Assembly: GCF_001598055.1 (NCBI RefSeq)
Contig: NZ_CP014845.1
Location: 1,674,001-1,738,000, forward strand
Direction: 5' to 3'
From: Cupriavidus nantongensis
GTDB taxonomy: Bacteria; Pseudomonadota; Gammaproteobacteria; Burkholderiales; Burkholderiaceae
DNA length: 64,000 nucleotides
Part shown: piece by piece, positions 46,317 to 53,966 of the stretch
How positions within the stretch are numbered: position 1 is the first letter of the stretch
Layout of the letters: each line of letters begins with the position of its first letter
Made by a program: the position numbers and the translations under genes
The notes under the pieces: model-generated
The model's input: only the letters and a program-made list of their open reading frames with translations
What the model was told of the DNA's origin: nothing
The model's database searches: none

Positions 46317-47270
46317 ATGACTGAAACGCTCCGCGTACGCGTCGGCCGCGTCGAGCCGCTGGCCGCCGGCATCAAGCGCTTCACCCTGCAACCGTGCGAC
46401 GGCGGCGCGCTGCCCGCCTTCGACAGCGGCAGCCATGTCGTCGTCCACATGGACGGCGGCCGCCTGCGCAACGCCTACTCGCTGACCAGCACGCTGGGCG
46501 AGCCCGGCCATTACCAGATCGCGGTGCGGCTGGAGGAAGCCTCGCGCGGCGGCTCGCGCTACATGCACGAACAGGTGCGCGAAGGCGACGAGCTGCATAT
46601 CGGCGCGCCCGGCAACCTGTTCAGCCTGGACCACGGCGCCGGCCGCCACCTGCTGATCGCCGGCGGCATCGGCATCACGCCGTTCATGACGCATATCCAG
46701 GCGCTGGCCGCACGCGGCGCCGCCTTCGAGCTGCATTACTGCTTCCGCAACACCCAGTCCGCCGCCTTCCTCGACGTGCTGCCCGCCACGCTGCAGCCCG
46801 GCCAGCTGCACCTGTATGAGAGCGACAACGGCACCCTGCTCGACATCCCCGCGCTGATCGCGGCACAGCCTGCCGGCACCCACGTCTACGTATGCGGCCC
46901 CGCCCCGCTCAACGACGCCGTGGTCAACGCCGCGCGCGCCGCCGGCTGGGACGCCGCACGCATCCACTTCGAGCAGTTCCGCAACGAAGTCGACGCCACC
47001 GGCGGCGCCTTCGAGGCCGTGCTGCAAAAGAGCGGCATGACGCTGCAGGTCGGCGCCGACGAATCGCTGCTGCGCGCGATCGAGAAGGCCGGGATCAAGG
47101 TGGACTGCATGTGCCGCGAGGGCATCTGCGGCTCGTGCGAAACCGCCATCGTCGAGGGCGAGGCCGACCATCGCGACCAGTACCTGTCCGACGCCGAGAA
47201 GGCGGCGCAGAAGACCATGATGCTGTGCGTGTCGCGGTGCAGGGGCCGGCGGCTGGTGCTGGATCTGTAA
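46317..47270 (+). CDS. cntB: Rieske oxygenase reductase component (CntB/YeaX-like)
   Basis: The 317-residue flavoprotein has an FMN-binding barrel (RNAYSLTST), an NAD-binding domain (HLLIAGGIGITPFMTHIQAL, VCGPAPLND), and a C-terminal plant-type [2Fe-2S] ferredoxin with Cys ligands in CMCREGICGSC and a final Cys in LCVSRC. The order FMN-NAD-ferredoxin is that of phthalate-dioxygenase-reductase type enzymes such as CntB and VanB. It would pass electrons from NAD(P)H to the CntA-like oxygenase encoded 7 kb upstream. It lies 78 bp after the permease stop. Confidence 0.87.
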   Translation: MTETLRVRVGRVEPLAAGIKRFTLQPCDGGALPAFDSGSHVVVHMDGGRLRNAYSLTSTLGEPGHYQIAVRLEEASRGGSRYMHEQVREGDELHIGAPGNLFSLDHGAGRHLLIAGGIGITPFMTHIQALAARGAAFELHYCFRNTQSAAFLDVLPATLQPGQLHLYESDNGTLLDIPALIAAQPAGTHVYVCGPAPLNDAVVNAARAAGWDAARIHFEQFRNEVDATGGAFEAVLQKSGMTLQVGADESLLRAIEKAGIKVDCMCREGICGSCETAIVEGEADHRDQYLSDAEKAAQKTMMLCVSRCRGRRLVLDL

Positions 47271-47283
47271 CGCAGCCGGCGGC

Positions 47284-47496
47284 TCATGCCGGCAAGGCAG
47301 CCCTCCGGCTGGCCAACGCGTCGCACGCGGCGCGTGCATCCGCCACCAGCCGGGCCACGATCCGCCCGGCCGGTTCGATCGCATCCGCGAAACCACCCGC
47401 CGGACCGAGCGACACGATGCCCGCCTCGACCTCTCCGTCCAGATAGACGCGCTGCCGTGTGCGCGACGACAGGATCAGGTCGCCAAAGGCCGCGTG
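47284..47496 (-). pseudogene. C-terminal fragment of a nitronate monooxygenase
   Basis: Read on the minus strand, this frame ends at 47284 and encodes about 70 residues including RVYLDGEVEAGIVSLGPAGG, then EPAGRIVARLVADAR, which resembles the last part of nitronate monooxygenase (2-nitropropane dioxygenase family). No FMN-binding N-terminal part exists; the frame abuts the crotonase fragment at 47496. It is gene debris. Confidence 0.6.
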
Positions 47497-47618
47497 ACTG
47501 CGCGCACCTTCGCGGCGAGCTGCGCGAACGCCCGCCGCGCGGCGGCTTTGGCGTGTTCAAGCGGCCCGCGCGCAAGCCGTTGATCGCGGCGGTCGAAGGC
47601 GTGGCGGTCAGCGACCGG
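47496..47618 (+). pseudogene. internal fragment of an enoyl-CoA hydratase
   Basis: The plus-strand frame encodes LRERPPRGGFG, then KPLIAAVEGVAV, the segment that in crotonases precedes the oxyanion-hole loop. It has no start codon and is cut off where the vapC gene ends, with no remainder visible beyond the vapBC genes. It is a remnant. Confidence 0.55.
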
Positions 47619-48006
47619 TATGCCAATCATCGACTGCCAATTGCGCGACGCGCGCGAATTCCCGGATATTGTGCGTCACGAGAATCAGGTTGCGCGCCCG
47701 CGCCTGCCCTGCAATCAAGACGTCATAAGGGCCGATCGGCGTACCGACGGCCTCCAGCTGCGCGCGAATCTCGCCGGCATGCTGAGCGTCCTCGGCATCA
47801 AACGGTACCACCTCGAACTGCAACGCTTCGATGCGTGCCAGATTCGCAGCCGCCCGCTGACTCTTGTAGGCACCATAAAACAGTTCATGGGCAACGATTG
47901 CTGGCAGCCCGAAATCGGACGGCAGGTGCGCACGCAGTCGTTCAAGCATGGTTGGCTCTCCCTTGAGCATTGCTATCACTGCGTTGGCATCGAGCAGATA
48001 TTTCAT
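47608..48006 (-). CDS. vapC: VapC-family PIN-domain ribonuclease toxin
   Basis: The 132-residue protein has the PIN acidic residues Asp6 (LLDANAVIA), Glu41 (AHELFYGA) and Asp95 (GPYDVLIAGQA), and the late VTHNIREF motif. VapC toxins cleave RNA, often initiator tRNA or rRNA, when freed from the antitoxin. It overlaps the antitoxin gene by 4 bp, with antitoxin first, as usual. The pair lies in gene debris, consistent with a mobile module. Confidence 0.9.
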   Translation of the reverse strand: MKYLLDANAVIAMLKGEPTMLERLRAHLPSDFGLPAIVAHELFYGAYKSQRAAANLARIEALQFEVVPFDAEDAQHAGEIRAQLEAVGTPIGPYDVLIAGQARARNLILVTHNIREFARVAQLAVDDWHTGR

Positions 48007-48245
48007 TCGAAGACATCCAATCCAGGACGCTCCTGTCCAGCCGGTTGGGTGACTGCTGCCGACTCAAAATCGGCATCAACCGGTCCGATGAGCGGGGTCA
48101 ACCATGCCCAGTCTTGCGGGACAGGTTCCAGGATCACCGCGGCCCCGTGCCGACGGATCCGGACCTCCGTACTGTCAAACCGGAAGTCTTTGGGCAGCCG
48201 TACGGCTTGAGAGCCGCCATGGCGGAAGATTTTCGCGAGTTCCAT
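48003..48245 (-). CDS. vapB: VapB-family antitoxin (AbrB-type)
   Basis: The 80-residue protein begins with an AbrB/MazE-type swapped-hairpin DNA-binding domain (AKIFRHGGSQAVRLPKDFRF) and has a C-terminal tail for toxin binding. The ATG at 48245 follows AGGGTGAG. It would neutralise VapC and repress its own promoter, at the inverted repeat 48261-48279. Confidence 0.9.
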   Translation of the reverse strand: MELAKIFRHGGSQAVRLPKDFRFDSTEVRIRRHGAAVILEPVPQDWAWLTPLIGPVDADFESAAVTQPAGQERPGLDVFE

Positions 48246-48260
48246 CTCACCCTCATGTGT

Positions 48261-48279
48261 ATCTACAAAACATAGATAT
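48261..48279. promoter_or_regulatory. inverted repeat, likely VapBC operator
   Basis: TATCTA and TAGATA are perfect 6-bp arms around CAAAACA. The site ends 16 bp upstream of the antitoxin start codon, the usual place for autoregulation. Confidence 0.5.
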
Positions 48280-48303
48280 GTTATGCGATCTTAGTCGCCG
48301 ATT

Positions 48304-48325
48304 CAAAGGGCCAGGAAGCCCTTTG
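48304..48325. terminator. CAAAGGGC/GCCCTTTG hairpin
   Basis: An 8-bp perfect stem with a six-base loop lies between vapB and the SRPBCC gene, followed by CTTTT at 48331. It might isolate the two divergent units. Confidence 0.35.
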
Positions 48326-48463
48326 CATCACTTTTAGGCACTCTGAGCGAGACTTTGGCCTTTTAGCGGTTTCATCGCCCGTGGCGGTGAAACCTCGCGC
48401 GCGGACGGAGTGCCAGTACAAAGCTCCAGAGCCATCGGTTGCGGTAGTCGATCGCGTCGCCTA

Positions 48464-48487
48464 ATATGCAACCTTATAGTTGCATAT
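48464..48487. promoter_or_regulatory. ArsR-type operator
   Basis: ATATGCAAC, six bases, then GTTGCATAT is a perfect 9-bp inverted repeat, 22 bp before the SRPBCC start. ArsR regulators paired with SRPBCC proteins commonly bind sites of the GCAAC-N6-GTTGC kind. Confidence 0.75.
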
Positions 48488-48509
48488 CTATCCACTCAGG
48501 AGACCGCCC

Positions 48510-48974
48510 ATGCCTTCCGACACCGACCGCATCGAACGCAGCATCCTGATCGAAGCCCCCATCGCGCGCGTCTGGCACGCGCTGACCGATGCCGATACCT
48601 TCGGCAGCTGGTTCGGCGTCCGCTTCGACGGCGCCACCTTTGCCCCCGGCGAGCGCGTGGTGGGCAGCATCACCTATCCGGGTTACGAGTACCTGAAATT
48701 CGATGTCCACGTCGAACGCATGGAGACGGAACGGCTGCTGTCGTGGCGCTGGCATCCGGCGCCGCTGGAACGCGGGCGCGATTACTCGGACGAGCCGGCC
48801 ACGCTGGTGGAATTCACGCTGCGCGAGGTGGACGGCGGGACCATGCTGACCGTGGTCGAGTCCGGCTTTGACCGGATTCCGCCGGAACGCCGCCAGGAAG
48901 CGTTCCGTATCAATAGCGGCGGCTGGGATGCGCAGGTCGACAATATCCGCCAGCATGTTGCCGGCACAGCCTGA
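48510..48974 (+). CDS. SRPBCC-family protein (AHSA1-like)
   Basis: The 154-residue protein has the START/AHSA1-like pattern: IERSILIEAPIARVWHALTDADTFGSWFG at the start, then TYPGYEYLKFDVHVERMETERLLSWRWHP and a C-terminal GGWDAQVDNIRQHV helix. Such proteins bind small hydrophobic ligands in a cavity; the ligand is unknown. It starts behind CAGGAGA and overlaps the ArsR gene by 20 bp, so the pair is translationally coupled. Confidence 0.88.
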   Translation: MPSDTDRIERSILIEAPIARVWHALTDADTFGSWFGVRFDGATFAPGERVVGSITYPGYEYLKFDVHVERMETERLLSWRWHPAPLERGRDYSDEPATLVEFTLREVDGGTMLTVVESGFDRIPPERRQEAFRINSGGWDAQVDNIRQHVAGTA

Positions 48975-49314
48975 TACGCTGCCGGACGCGCCGGGGCTGC
49001 GGCAGTCCGCCGCGGTGTTTGCCGCCCTCGGCGATGAAACCCGGCTGCGGCTGGTGGCGGCGCTGTGCGCCGGCGGCGCGATGTCGATCGCGCAGCTGAC
49101 CGCGGGCAGCGCGATGACGCGGCAGGCGGTGACCAAGCACCTGCAGGTGCTGGCGCAGGCCGGGCTGGTGCGCGACAGCCGCGCCGGTCGCGAGCGCCTG
49201 TGGCAGTTCGAGCCCGGCCAGCTCGATGCCGCACGCCGGTCGCTGGAAGCGATCGGGCGGCAATGGGAGTTTGCGCTGGGCAAGCTGAAGCTGGCGGTGG
49301 AAGGCGAGCATTAG
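48955..49314 (+). CDS. ArsR-family transcriptional repressor
   Basis: From ATG 48955 the product is 119 residues with a winged helix-turn-helix (FAALGDETRLRLVAAL, then MTRQAVTKHLQVLAQAGLV). No thiol metal-binding motif of ArsR is seen, so it belongs to the non-metal group usually coupled to SRPBCC proteins. It would repress the pair from the operator at 48464. Confidence 0.88.
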   Translation: MLPAQPDTLPDAPGLRQSAAVFAALGDETRLRLVAALCAGGAMSIAQLTAGSAMTRQAVTKHLQVLAQAGLVRDSRAGRERLWQFEPGQLDAARRSLEAIGRQWEFALGKLKLAVEGEH

Positions 49315-49405
49315 CTGCCGGTTTGCTCGCCTCGCAAGCAACGAAAGCCTACTCCATCACCGCTATACTGACAGCCCCGCCCATTCCAGCGAGAGGAAGC
49401 GCGCA

Positions 49406-50620
49406 GTGGCTGACCACGACCTGTCCAGGCTCAAGATCGACCGGCAAGCCGCCGCGGCCGGCGTCCGTATCCGCCCGCGGCGCCGGTGGTTGCGCTACGC
49501 GGCCGTCGCGGTGGTGCTGCTGGTGCTGGCCGGCATTGCCATCCGGCTGGCCGGCCCGCGGCCGGTGCAGACCGCCACCGTGACCTCCGCCTACCCCACG
49601 CAGAACTTCACGCTGCTGAACGCCACCGGTTATGTCGTGCCGCAGCGCAAGGCGGCGGTCGCGTCGAAGGCGCAGGGCCGGCTCGAATGGCTGGGCGTGC
49701 TCGAGGGCTCGCGCGTGAAGAAGGACGAAGTAATCGCGCGGCTGGAAAGCAAGGACGTGGCCGCGTCGTTCGCGCAGGCGCAGGCGCAGGTCCAGGTGGC
49801 GCAGGCCAACCTGGCGCTGCAGCAGGCCGAGCTGAAGGACGCCGAGGTGAACCTGCGCCGCTCCAGGGTGCTGATCGTGCCGAACGCGATCTCGCGCACC
49901 CAGTACGATGCCGACGTCGCGCGCTTCGACAAGGCGCGCGCGTCGGTGAACAGCTCGCGCGCGTCGGTGGTGTCGGCGCAGGCCAATGCGCGCGCGGCCG
50001 AGGTCGCGGTCGAGCAGACCGTGGTGCGCGCGCCGTTCGACGGCGTGGTACTGGTCAAGCATGCCAACGTGGGCGACAACATCACGCCCTTCTCGGCCGC
50101 GGCCGACACCAAGGGTGCGATCGTCACCATCGCCGACATGGAGACGCTGGAGGTCGAAGCCGATGTCGCCGAATCGAATATCGCCAGGATCCGCGTCGAC
50201 CAGCCCTGCGAGCTGCTGCTCGACGCCCTGCCTGGCCTGCGCCTGGCCGGGCAGGTTTCGCGCATCGTGCCGACGGTGGACCGCTCCAAGGCCACGGTGC
50301 TGGTCAAGGTGCGCTTTGTCGACCGCGATGCGCGCGTGCTGCCGGACATGAGCGCCAAGATCGCCTTCCTGTCGCGCGCGGCCACCGCGCAGGACCGCCA
50401 GCCGGTGGTCGCGGTGCAGCCGGCCGCGATCGCCACGCGCGACGGCCGCCAGGTGGTCTACGTGGTCAGGGACGGCAAGGCGCACGAGATGACGGTCATG
50501 ACCGGCGACAAGCTGGGCGAACTGGTGGCCGTGCAGGGCGTCAAGCCCGGCGACGTGGTGGTGCTGTCGCCCGGCGACCAGATCGGCGACGGCAGCCGCG
50601 TGACCACGGCCAAGCCATGA
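49406..50620 (+). CDS. periplasmic adaptor (MacA/HlyD-like) of an ABC exporter
   Basis: The start is GTG 49406 behind GAGAGGAAG. The 404-residue protein has a short cytoplasmic N-terminus, one membrane anchor (about 28-47), a lipoyl-type hairpin split by a coiled coil (AQAQAQVQVAQANLALQQAELKDAEV broken by AISRTQYD), and a beta-barrel domain (VRAPFDGVV, VEADVAESNIARI). It would bridge an inner-membrane ABC transporter to an outer-membrane channel. Its stop overlaps the ATPase ATG by 4 bp. Confidence 0.87.
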   Translation: MADHDLSRLKIDRQAAAAGVRIRPRRRWLRYAAVAVVLLVLAGIAIRLAGPRPVQTATVTSAYPTQNFTLLNATGYVVPQRKAAVASKAQGRLEWLGVLEGSRVKKDEVIARLESKDVAASFAQAQAQVQVAQANLALQQAELKDAEVNLRRSRVLIVPNAISRTQYDADVARFDKARASVNSSRASVVSAQANARAAEVAVEQTVVRAPFDGVVLVKHANVGDNITPFSAAADTKGAIVTIADMETLEVEADVAESNIARIRVDQPCELLLDALPGLRLAGQVSRIVPTVDRSKATVLVKVRFVDRDARVLPDMSAKIAFLSRAATAQDRQPVVAVQPAAIATRDGRQVVYVVRDGKAHEMTVMTGDKLGELVAVQGVKPGDVVVLSPGDQIGDGSRVTTAKP

Positions 50621-51339
50621 GCGAGGGCCGCATGAGCGAGGGCCGCATAGGCGCCGCGCCGCTGGTGCAGATCGACCATGTCGCCAAGTCGTACCGGCGC
50701 GGCGTGCAGACCGTGCCGGTGCTGACCGATATCTCGCTGGAGATCGGCGAAGGCGATTTCGTCGCGCTGATGGGCCCCTCGGGCTCGGGCAAGAGCACGC
50801 TGCTGAACCTGATTGCCGGCATCGACCGGCCCGACCGCGGCACGCTGCGCGTTGCCGGGCTGGACATCACGCAGCTGCCGGAAGCGGCGCTGGCCGACTG
50901 GCGCGCCGCCAATGTCGGCTTCATCTTCCAGTTCTACAACCTGATGCCGGTGCTGACCGCGTTCGAAAACGTCGAACTGCCGTTGATGCTGACGCGCCTG
51001 CCGCGCGCGGAGCGGCGCGCGCGCGTGGAGCTGGTGCTGGACATGGTCAACCTGGCCGACCGCATGAGCCACTATCCGTCGGAGCTGTCGGGCGGCCAGC
51101 AGCAGCGCGTGGCGATCGCGCGCGCGCTGATCACCGACCCCGCGCTGATCGTCGCCGACGAGCCCACCGGCGACCTCGACCGCACCTCGGCGGCCGAGAT
51201 CCTGGCGATGATGCAGCGGCTCAATGCCGATGCCGGCAAGACCATCATCATGGTCACGCACGACGCGCACGCGGCCGCCGCGGCCGGCTCGCTGGTGCAC
51301 CTGGAAAAGGGGGAGCTGATCCGTGGCGAGTCGGCGTAG
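50617..51339 (+). CDS. ABC transporter ATPase (LolD/MacB-like)
   Basis: The 240-residue ATPase has Walker A GPSGSGKST, Q-loop FIFQFYNLMPVLTAFENVELP, signature LSGGQQQRVAIARAL and Walker B LIVADEPTGDLD, all typical of the MacB/LolD/FtsE group. The start region is a tandem 15-bp duplication that gives MSEGRMSEGR, so either of two ATGs (50617 and 50632) can serve. It energises the two FtsX-type permeases that follow. Confidence 0.9.
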   Translation: MSEGRMSEGRIGAAPLVQIDHVAKSYRRGVQTVPVLTDISLEIGEGDFVALMGPSGSGKSTLLNLIAGIDRPDRGTLRVAGLDITQLPEAALADWRAANVGFIFQFYNLMPVLTAFENVELPLMLTRLPRAERRARVELVLDMVNLADRMSHYPSELSGGQQQRVAIARALITDPALIVADEPTGDLDRTSAAEILAMMQRLNADAGKTIIMVTHDAHAAAAAGSLVHLEKGELIRGESA

Positions 51340-51351
51340 CCTCCATCCACC

Positions 51352-52506
51352 ATGTACGCGCTCAAGCTGATCTCCCGCAATGCGCTGCGGCACAAGCTGC
51401 GCACCACGCTGACGGTGTTCGGGCTGGTGATCGCGGTGCTGGCGTTCGGGCTGCTGCAGACCGTGATCGATGCCTGGTATGCCGGCGCCTCGGCCGCGTC
51501 CAGCGCACGGCTGGTCACGCGCAATGCGATCTCGCTGGTGTTTCCGCTGCCGCTCAGCTACGAAAGCCGCATCAAGGGCATCGACGGCGTGACCATGGTG
51601 GCGCGCTCCAACTGGTTCGGCGGCGTCTATCGCGATCCGAAGAACTTCTTCGCGCAGTTCGCGGTCTCCGACAACTACCTCGACCTCTACCCCGAGTTCA
51701 TCGTGCCGGACGCGCAGCGCGCCGACTACCAGCGCGACCGCAAGGGCGCACTGGTGGGACGGCAGCTCGCCGACCAGTTCGGCTTCAAGGTCGGCGACGT
51801 GATCCCGATCAAGGGCACCATCTACCCCGGCACCTGGGAATTCGTGGTGCGCGGCATCATGGACGGGCGCGACGAGAGCACCATCACGCGCCAGATGGTG
51901 TTCCACTGGGAATACCTGAACGAGACCGTGCGCAAGCGCACCCCGCGCCAGGCGGACCAGGTCGGCGTCTATATATTGGGCGTCGGCAACCCCGACAACA
52001 CCGCGGCGATTTCGCGCCAGGTCGACGGCGTGTTCCGCAATTCGCTGGCCGAAACCCTGACCGAAACCGAGCAGGCCTTCCAGCTGGGCTTTGTCGCAAT
52101 GTCCAACCAGATCATCGCGGCGATCCGCGTGGTGTCGTACGTGGTGATCGTGATCATCATGGCAGTGATGGCCAATGCCATGGCAATGAGCGCGCGCGAG
52201 CGCACCGTGGAATACGCCACGCTCAAGGCGCTGGGCTTCGGTCCCGGCTTCCTGGCGTTGCTGGTGTTCGGCGAATCGCTGGCGCTGTGCGTGGCCGGCG
52301 GCGCGCTCGGCATGCTGGCCACGCCGCCGGTGGCCACTGCCTTCAAGCAGGCGGTGGGCGGCGTGTTCCCGGTGTTCACGGTGTCGCCGCAGACCATGCA
52401 GTTGCAGGCGGCGTGCGCGCTGGCGGTGGGCATCTTTGCCGGCATCGTGCCGGCGGTGCAGGCGGCGCGCGTGCGCATCGTCGAGGGCCTGCGGGCCATC
52501 GGCTAG
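51352..52506 (+). CDS. FtsX/MacB-type ABC permease, first
   Basis: The 384-residue protein has an N-terminal helix (TTLTVFGLVIAVLAFGLLQTVIDAW), a large periplasmic domain, and three C-terminal helices with the FtsX-type AMSARERTVEYATLKALGFG segment. It would form a heterodimer with the next permease and expel or relocate a hydrophobic or peptide substrate with the MacA-like adaptor. It begins 12 bp after the ATPase stop. Confidence 0.87.
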   Translation: MYALKLISRNALRHKLRTTLTVFGLVIAVLAFGLLQTVIDAWYAGASAASSARLVTRNAISLVFPLPLSYESRIKGIDGVTMVARSNWFGGVYRDPKNFFAQFAVSDNYLDLYPEFIVPDAQRADYQRDRKGALVGRQLADQFGFKVGDVIPIKGTIYPGTWEFVVRGIMDGRDESTITRQMVFHWEYLNETVRKRTPRQADQVGVYILGVGNPDNTAAISRQVDGVFRNSLAETLTETEQAFQLGFVAMSNQIIAAIRVVSYVVIVIIMAVMANAMAMSARERTVEYATLKALGFGPGFLALLVFGESLALCVAGGALGMLATPPVATAFKQAVGGVFPVFTVSPQTMQLQAACALAVGIFAGIVPAVQAARVRIVEGLRAIG

Positions 52507-52521
52507 CGCGAAGGAACTGCC

Positions 52522-53688
52522 GTGGCCATCCCGCTGACCTATATCGCGCGCAACCTTTGGGCCCGACGCCTGACCACCGCGCTGACCGCGGCCGGCCTGG
52601 CGCTGGTGGTATTCGTCTTCGCCACCATGCTGATGCTCGACGCCGGCCTGAAGAAGACACTGGTCACCACCGGCGAGCACGACAACGTGGTGGTGATCCG
52701 CAAGGGCGCCGAGACCGAGATCCAGAGCGCGGTCAACCGCGACCAGGCGAGCATTATCGAGATGCACCCGGCCGTGGCCATGAGCGGCGCCGGCCGTCCG
52801 CTGGCGTCGAGCGAGGCGGTGGTGCTGATCTCGCTGACCAAGGCCAGCACCGGCCAGCCGTCCAACGTGGTGATCCGCGGCATCTCGCCCGCGGGCATGG
52901 ACCTGCGCCCGCAGGTGCGGCTGGTGGCCGGGCGCATGTTCCGGCCGGGCTCGTCCGAGATCATCGTCGGCAGCAGCATCGCCGGGGGCTTTGCCGGCGT
53001 GCAGATCGGCGAGCACCTGCGCTTTGCGCAACGCGACTGGACCGTGGTCGGCCACTTCGATGCCGGCGGCAGCGGCTTCGACTCCGAGATCTGGGGCGAT
53101 GTGGACCAGCTGATGCAATCGTTCCGGCGCAATTCGTATTCGTCGATGGTGGTCAGGCTGGCCGATTCCGCGCTGTTCGAGCGCTTCCGCGCCGATCTCG
53201 ACGTCGATCCGCGCCTCGCCGACGAGGCCAAGCGCGAGCAGGCCTTCTACAGCGACCAGTCCAAGGCGCTGTCCGGCTTTATCAATATCCTGGGCTTTAC
53301 GCTGTCGACCATCTTCTCGATCGCGGCGATGATCGGCGCCATGATCACCATGTATGCCTCGGTGGCCAACCGCGTGGCGGAAATCGGCACGCTGCGCGCG
53401 CTCGGCTTCCAGCGCGCCAGCGTGCTGACCGCGTTCCTGGCCGAAGCGGCGCTGCTGGGCCTGGTCGGCGGCGCCGCGGGCCTGGCCTGCGCGGCGCTGA
53501 TGCAGTTCGCCTCGTTCTCGACCACCAACTTCCAGACCTTCGCCGACCTGTCGTTCCGCTTTATCCTGACCCCGGCGATTGCGCTGCAGACGCTGGCGTT
53601 CTCGATGGCGATGGGTCTGGTGGGGGGCTTCCTGCCGGCGGTGCGGGCGGCGCGGATGAATATTGTGGAGGCGTTGCGGGCGCGTTGA
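52522..53688 (+). CDS. FtsX/MacB-type ABC permease, second
   Basis: The start is GTG 52522, 15 bp after the first permease. The 388-residue protein has the same layout: helix 1 (LTTALTAAGLALVVFVFATMLML), a periplasmic domain, and C-terminal helices with SVANRVAEIGTLRALGF. Two different FtsX-type subunits instead of a fused MacB are usual for HlyD-ATPase-FtsX-FtsX clusters. The substrate is unknown; no outer-membrane factor is encoded nearby. Confidence 0.87.
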   Translation: MAIPLTYIARNLWARRLTTALTAAGLALVVFVFATMLMLDAGLKKTLVTTGEHDNVVVIRKGAETEIQSAVNRDQASIIEMHPAVAMSGAGRPLASSEAVVLISLTKASTGQPSNVVIRGISPAGMDLRPQVRLVAGRMFRPGSSEIIVGSSIAGGFAGVQIGEHLRFAQRDWTVVGHFDAGGSGFDSEIWGDVDQLMQSFRRNSYSSMVVRLADSALFERFRADLDVDPRLADEAKREQAFYSDQSKALSGFINILGFTLSTIFSIAAMIGAMITMYASVANRVAEIGTLRALGFQRASVLTAFLAEAALLGLVGGAAGLACAALMQFASFSTTNFQTFADLSFRFILTPAIALQTLAFSMAMGLVGGFLPAVRAARMNIVEALRAR

Positions 53689-53719
53689 TGGTTGATGCTA
53701 CGCCGCCCGCTGGTTTGCT

Positions 53720-53745
53720 CCCCTCTCCCGCTTGCGGGAGAGGGG
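53720..53745. repeat. CCCCTCTCCCGC palindrome at the end of the ABC operon
   Basis: CCCCTCTCCCGC, TT, GCGGGAGAGGGG is a perfect 12-bp hairpin 31 bp after the permease stop. It belongs to the same repeat family as those at 35465 and 62430 and may also end transcription. Confidence 0.75.
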
Positions 53746-53841
53746 CCGGGGGTGAGGGCCAGCGCCTCCACGACAGTTATGTCCTGAAAAACCACTGCCC
53801 CCGCTCGATGTGGTTCCCAGCTAGACCACCCCTCACCCCAG

Positions 53842-53865
53842 CCCTCTCCCCATGAGGGGAGAGGG
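53842..53865. repeat. CCCTCTCCCC/GGGGAGAGGG hairpin
   Basis: A perfect 10-bp stem with loop ATGA in the gap before gltS, oriented as a partner to the palindrome at 53720. Together they make a two-hairpin repetitive element. Confidence 0.65.
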
Positions 53866-53966
53866 AGAACACCATCGCCCTTGCGCCGCCCATCCTTTCC
53901 TTGCCTTCTCCCCGGTGTCCGACTACAACCCGTAGTGATGCATGCTACGCGTCAGGACGCCCCCCG

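Noticed and set aside
44586..47396. Minus-strand ORF of 936 codons opposite the permease and reductase genes
   Set aside because: It crosses two well-supported plus-strand genes and their gap, with shadow-type composition.
50458..53118. Minus-strand ORF of 886 codons opposite the ABC transporter genes
   Set aside because: It is antisense to four conserved ABC exporter genes and has no recognisable domain.
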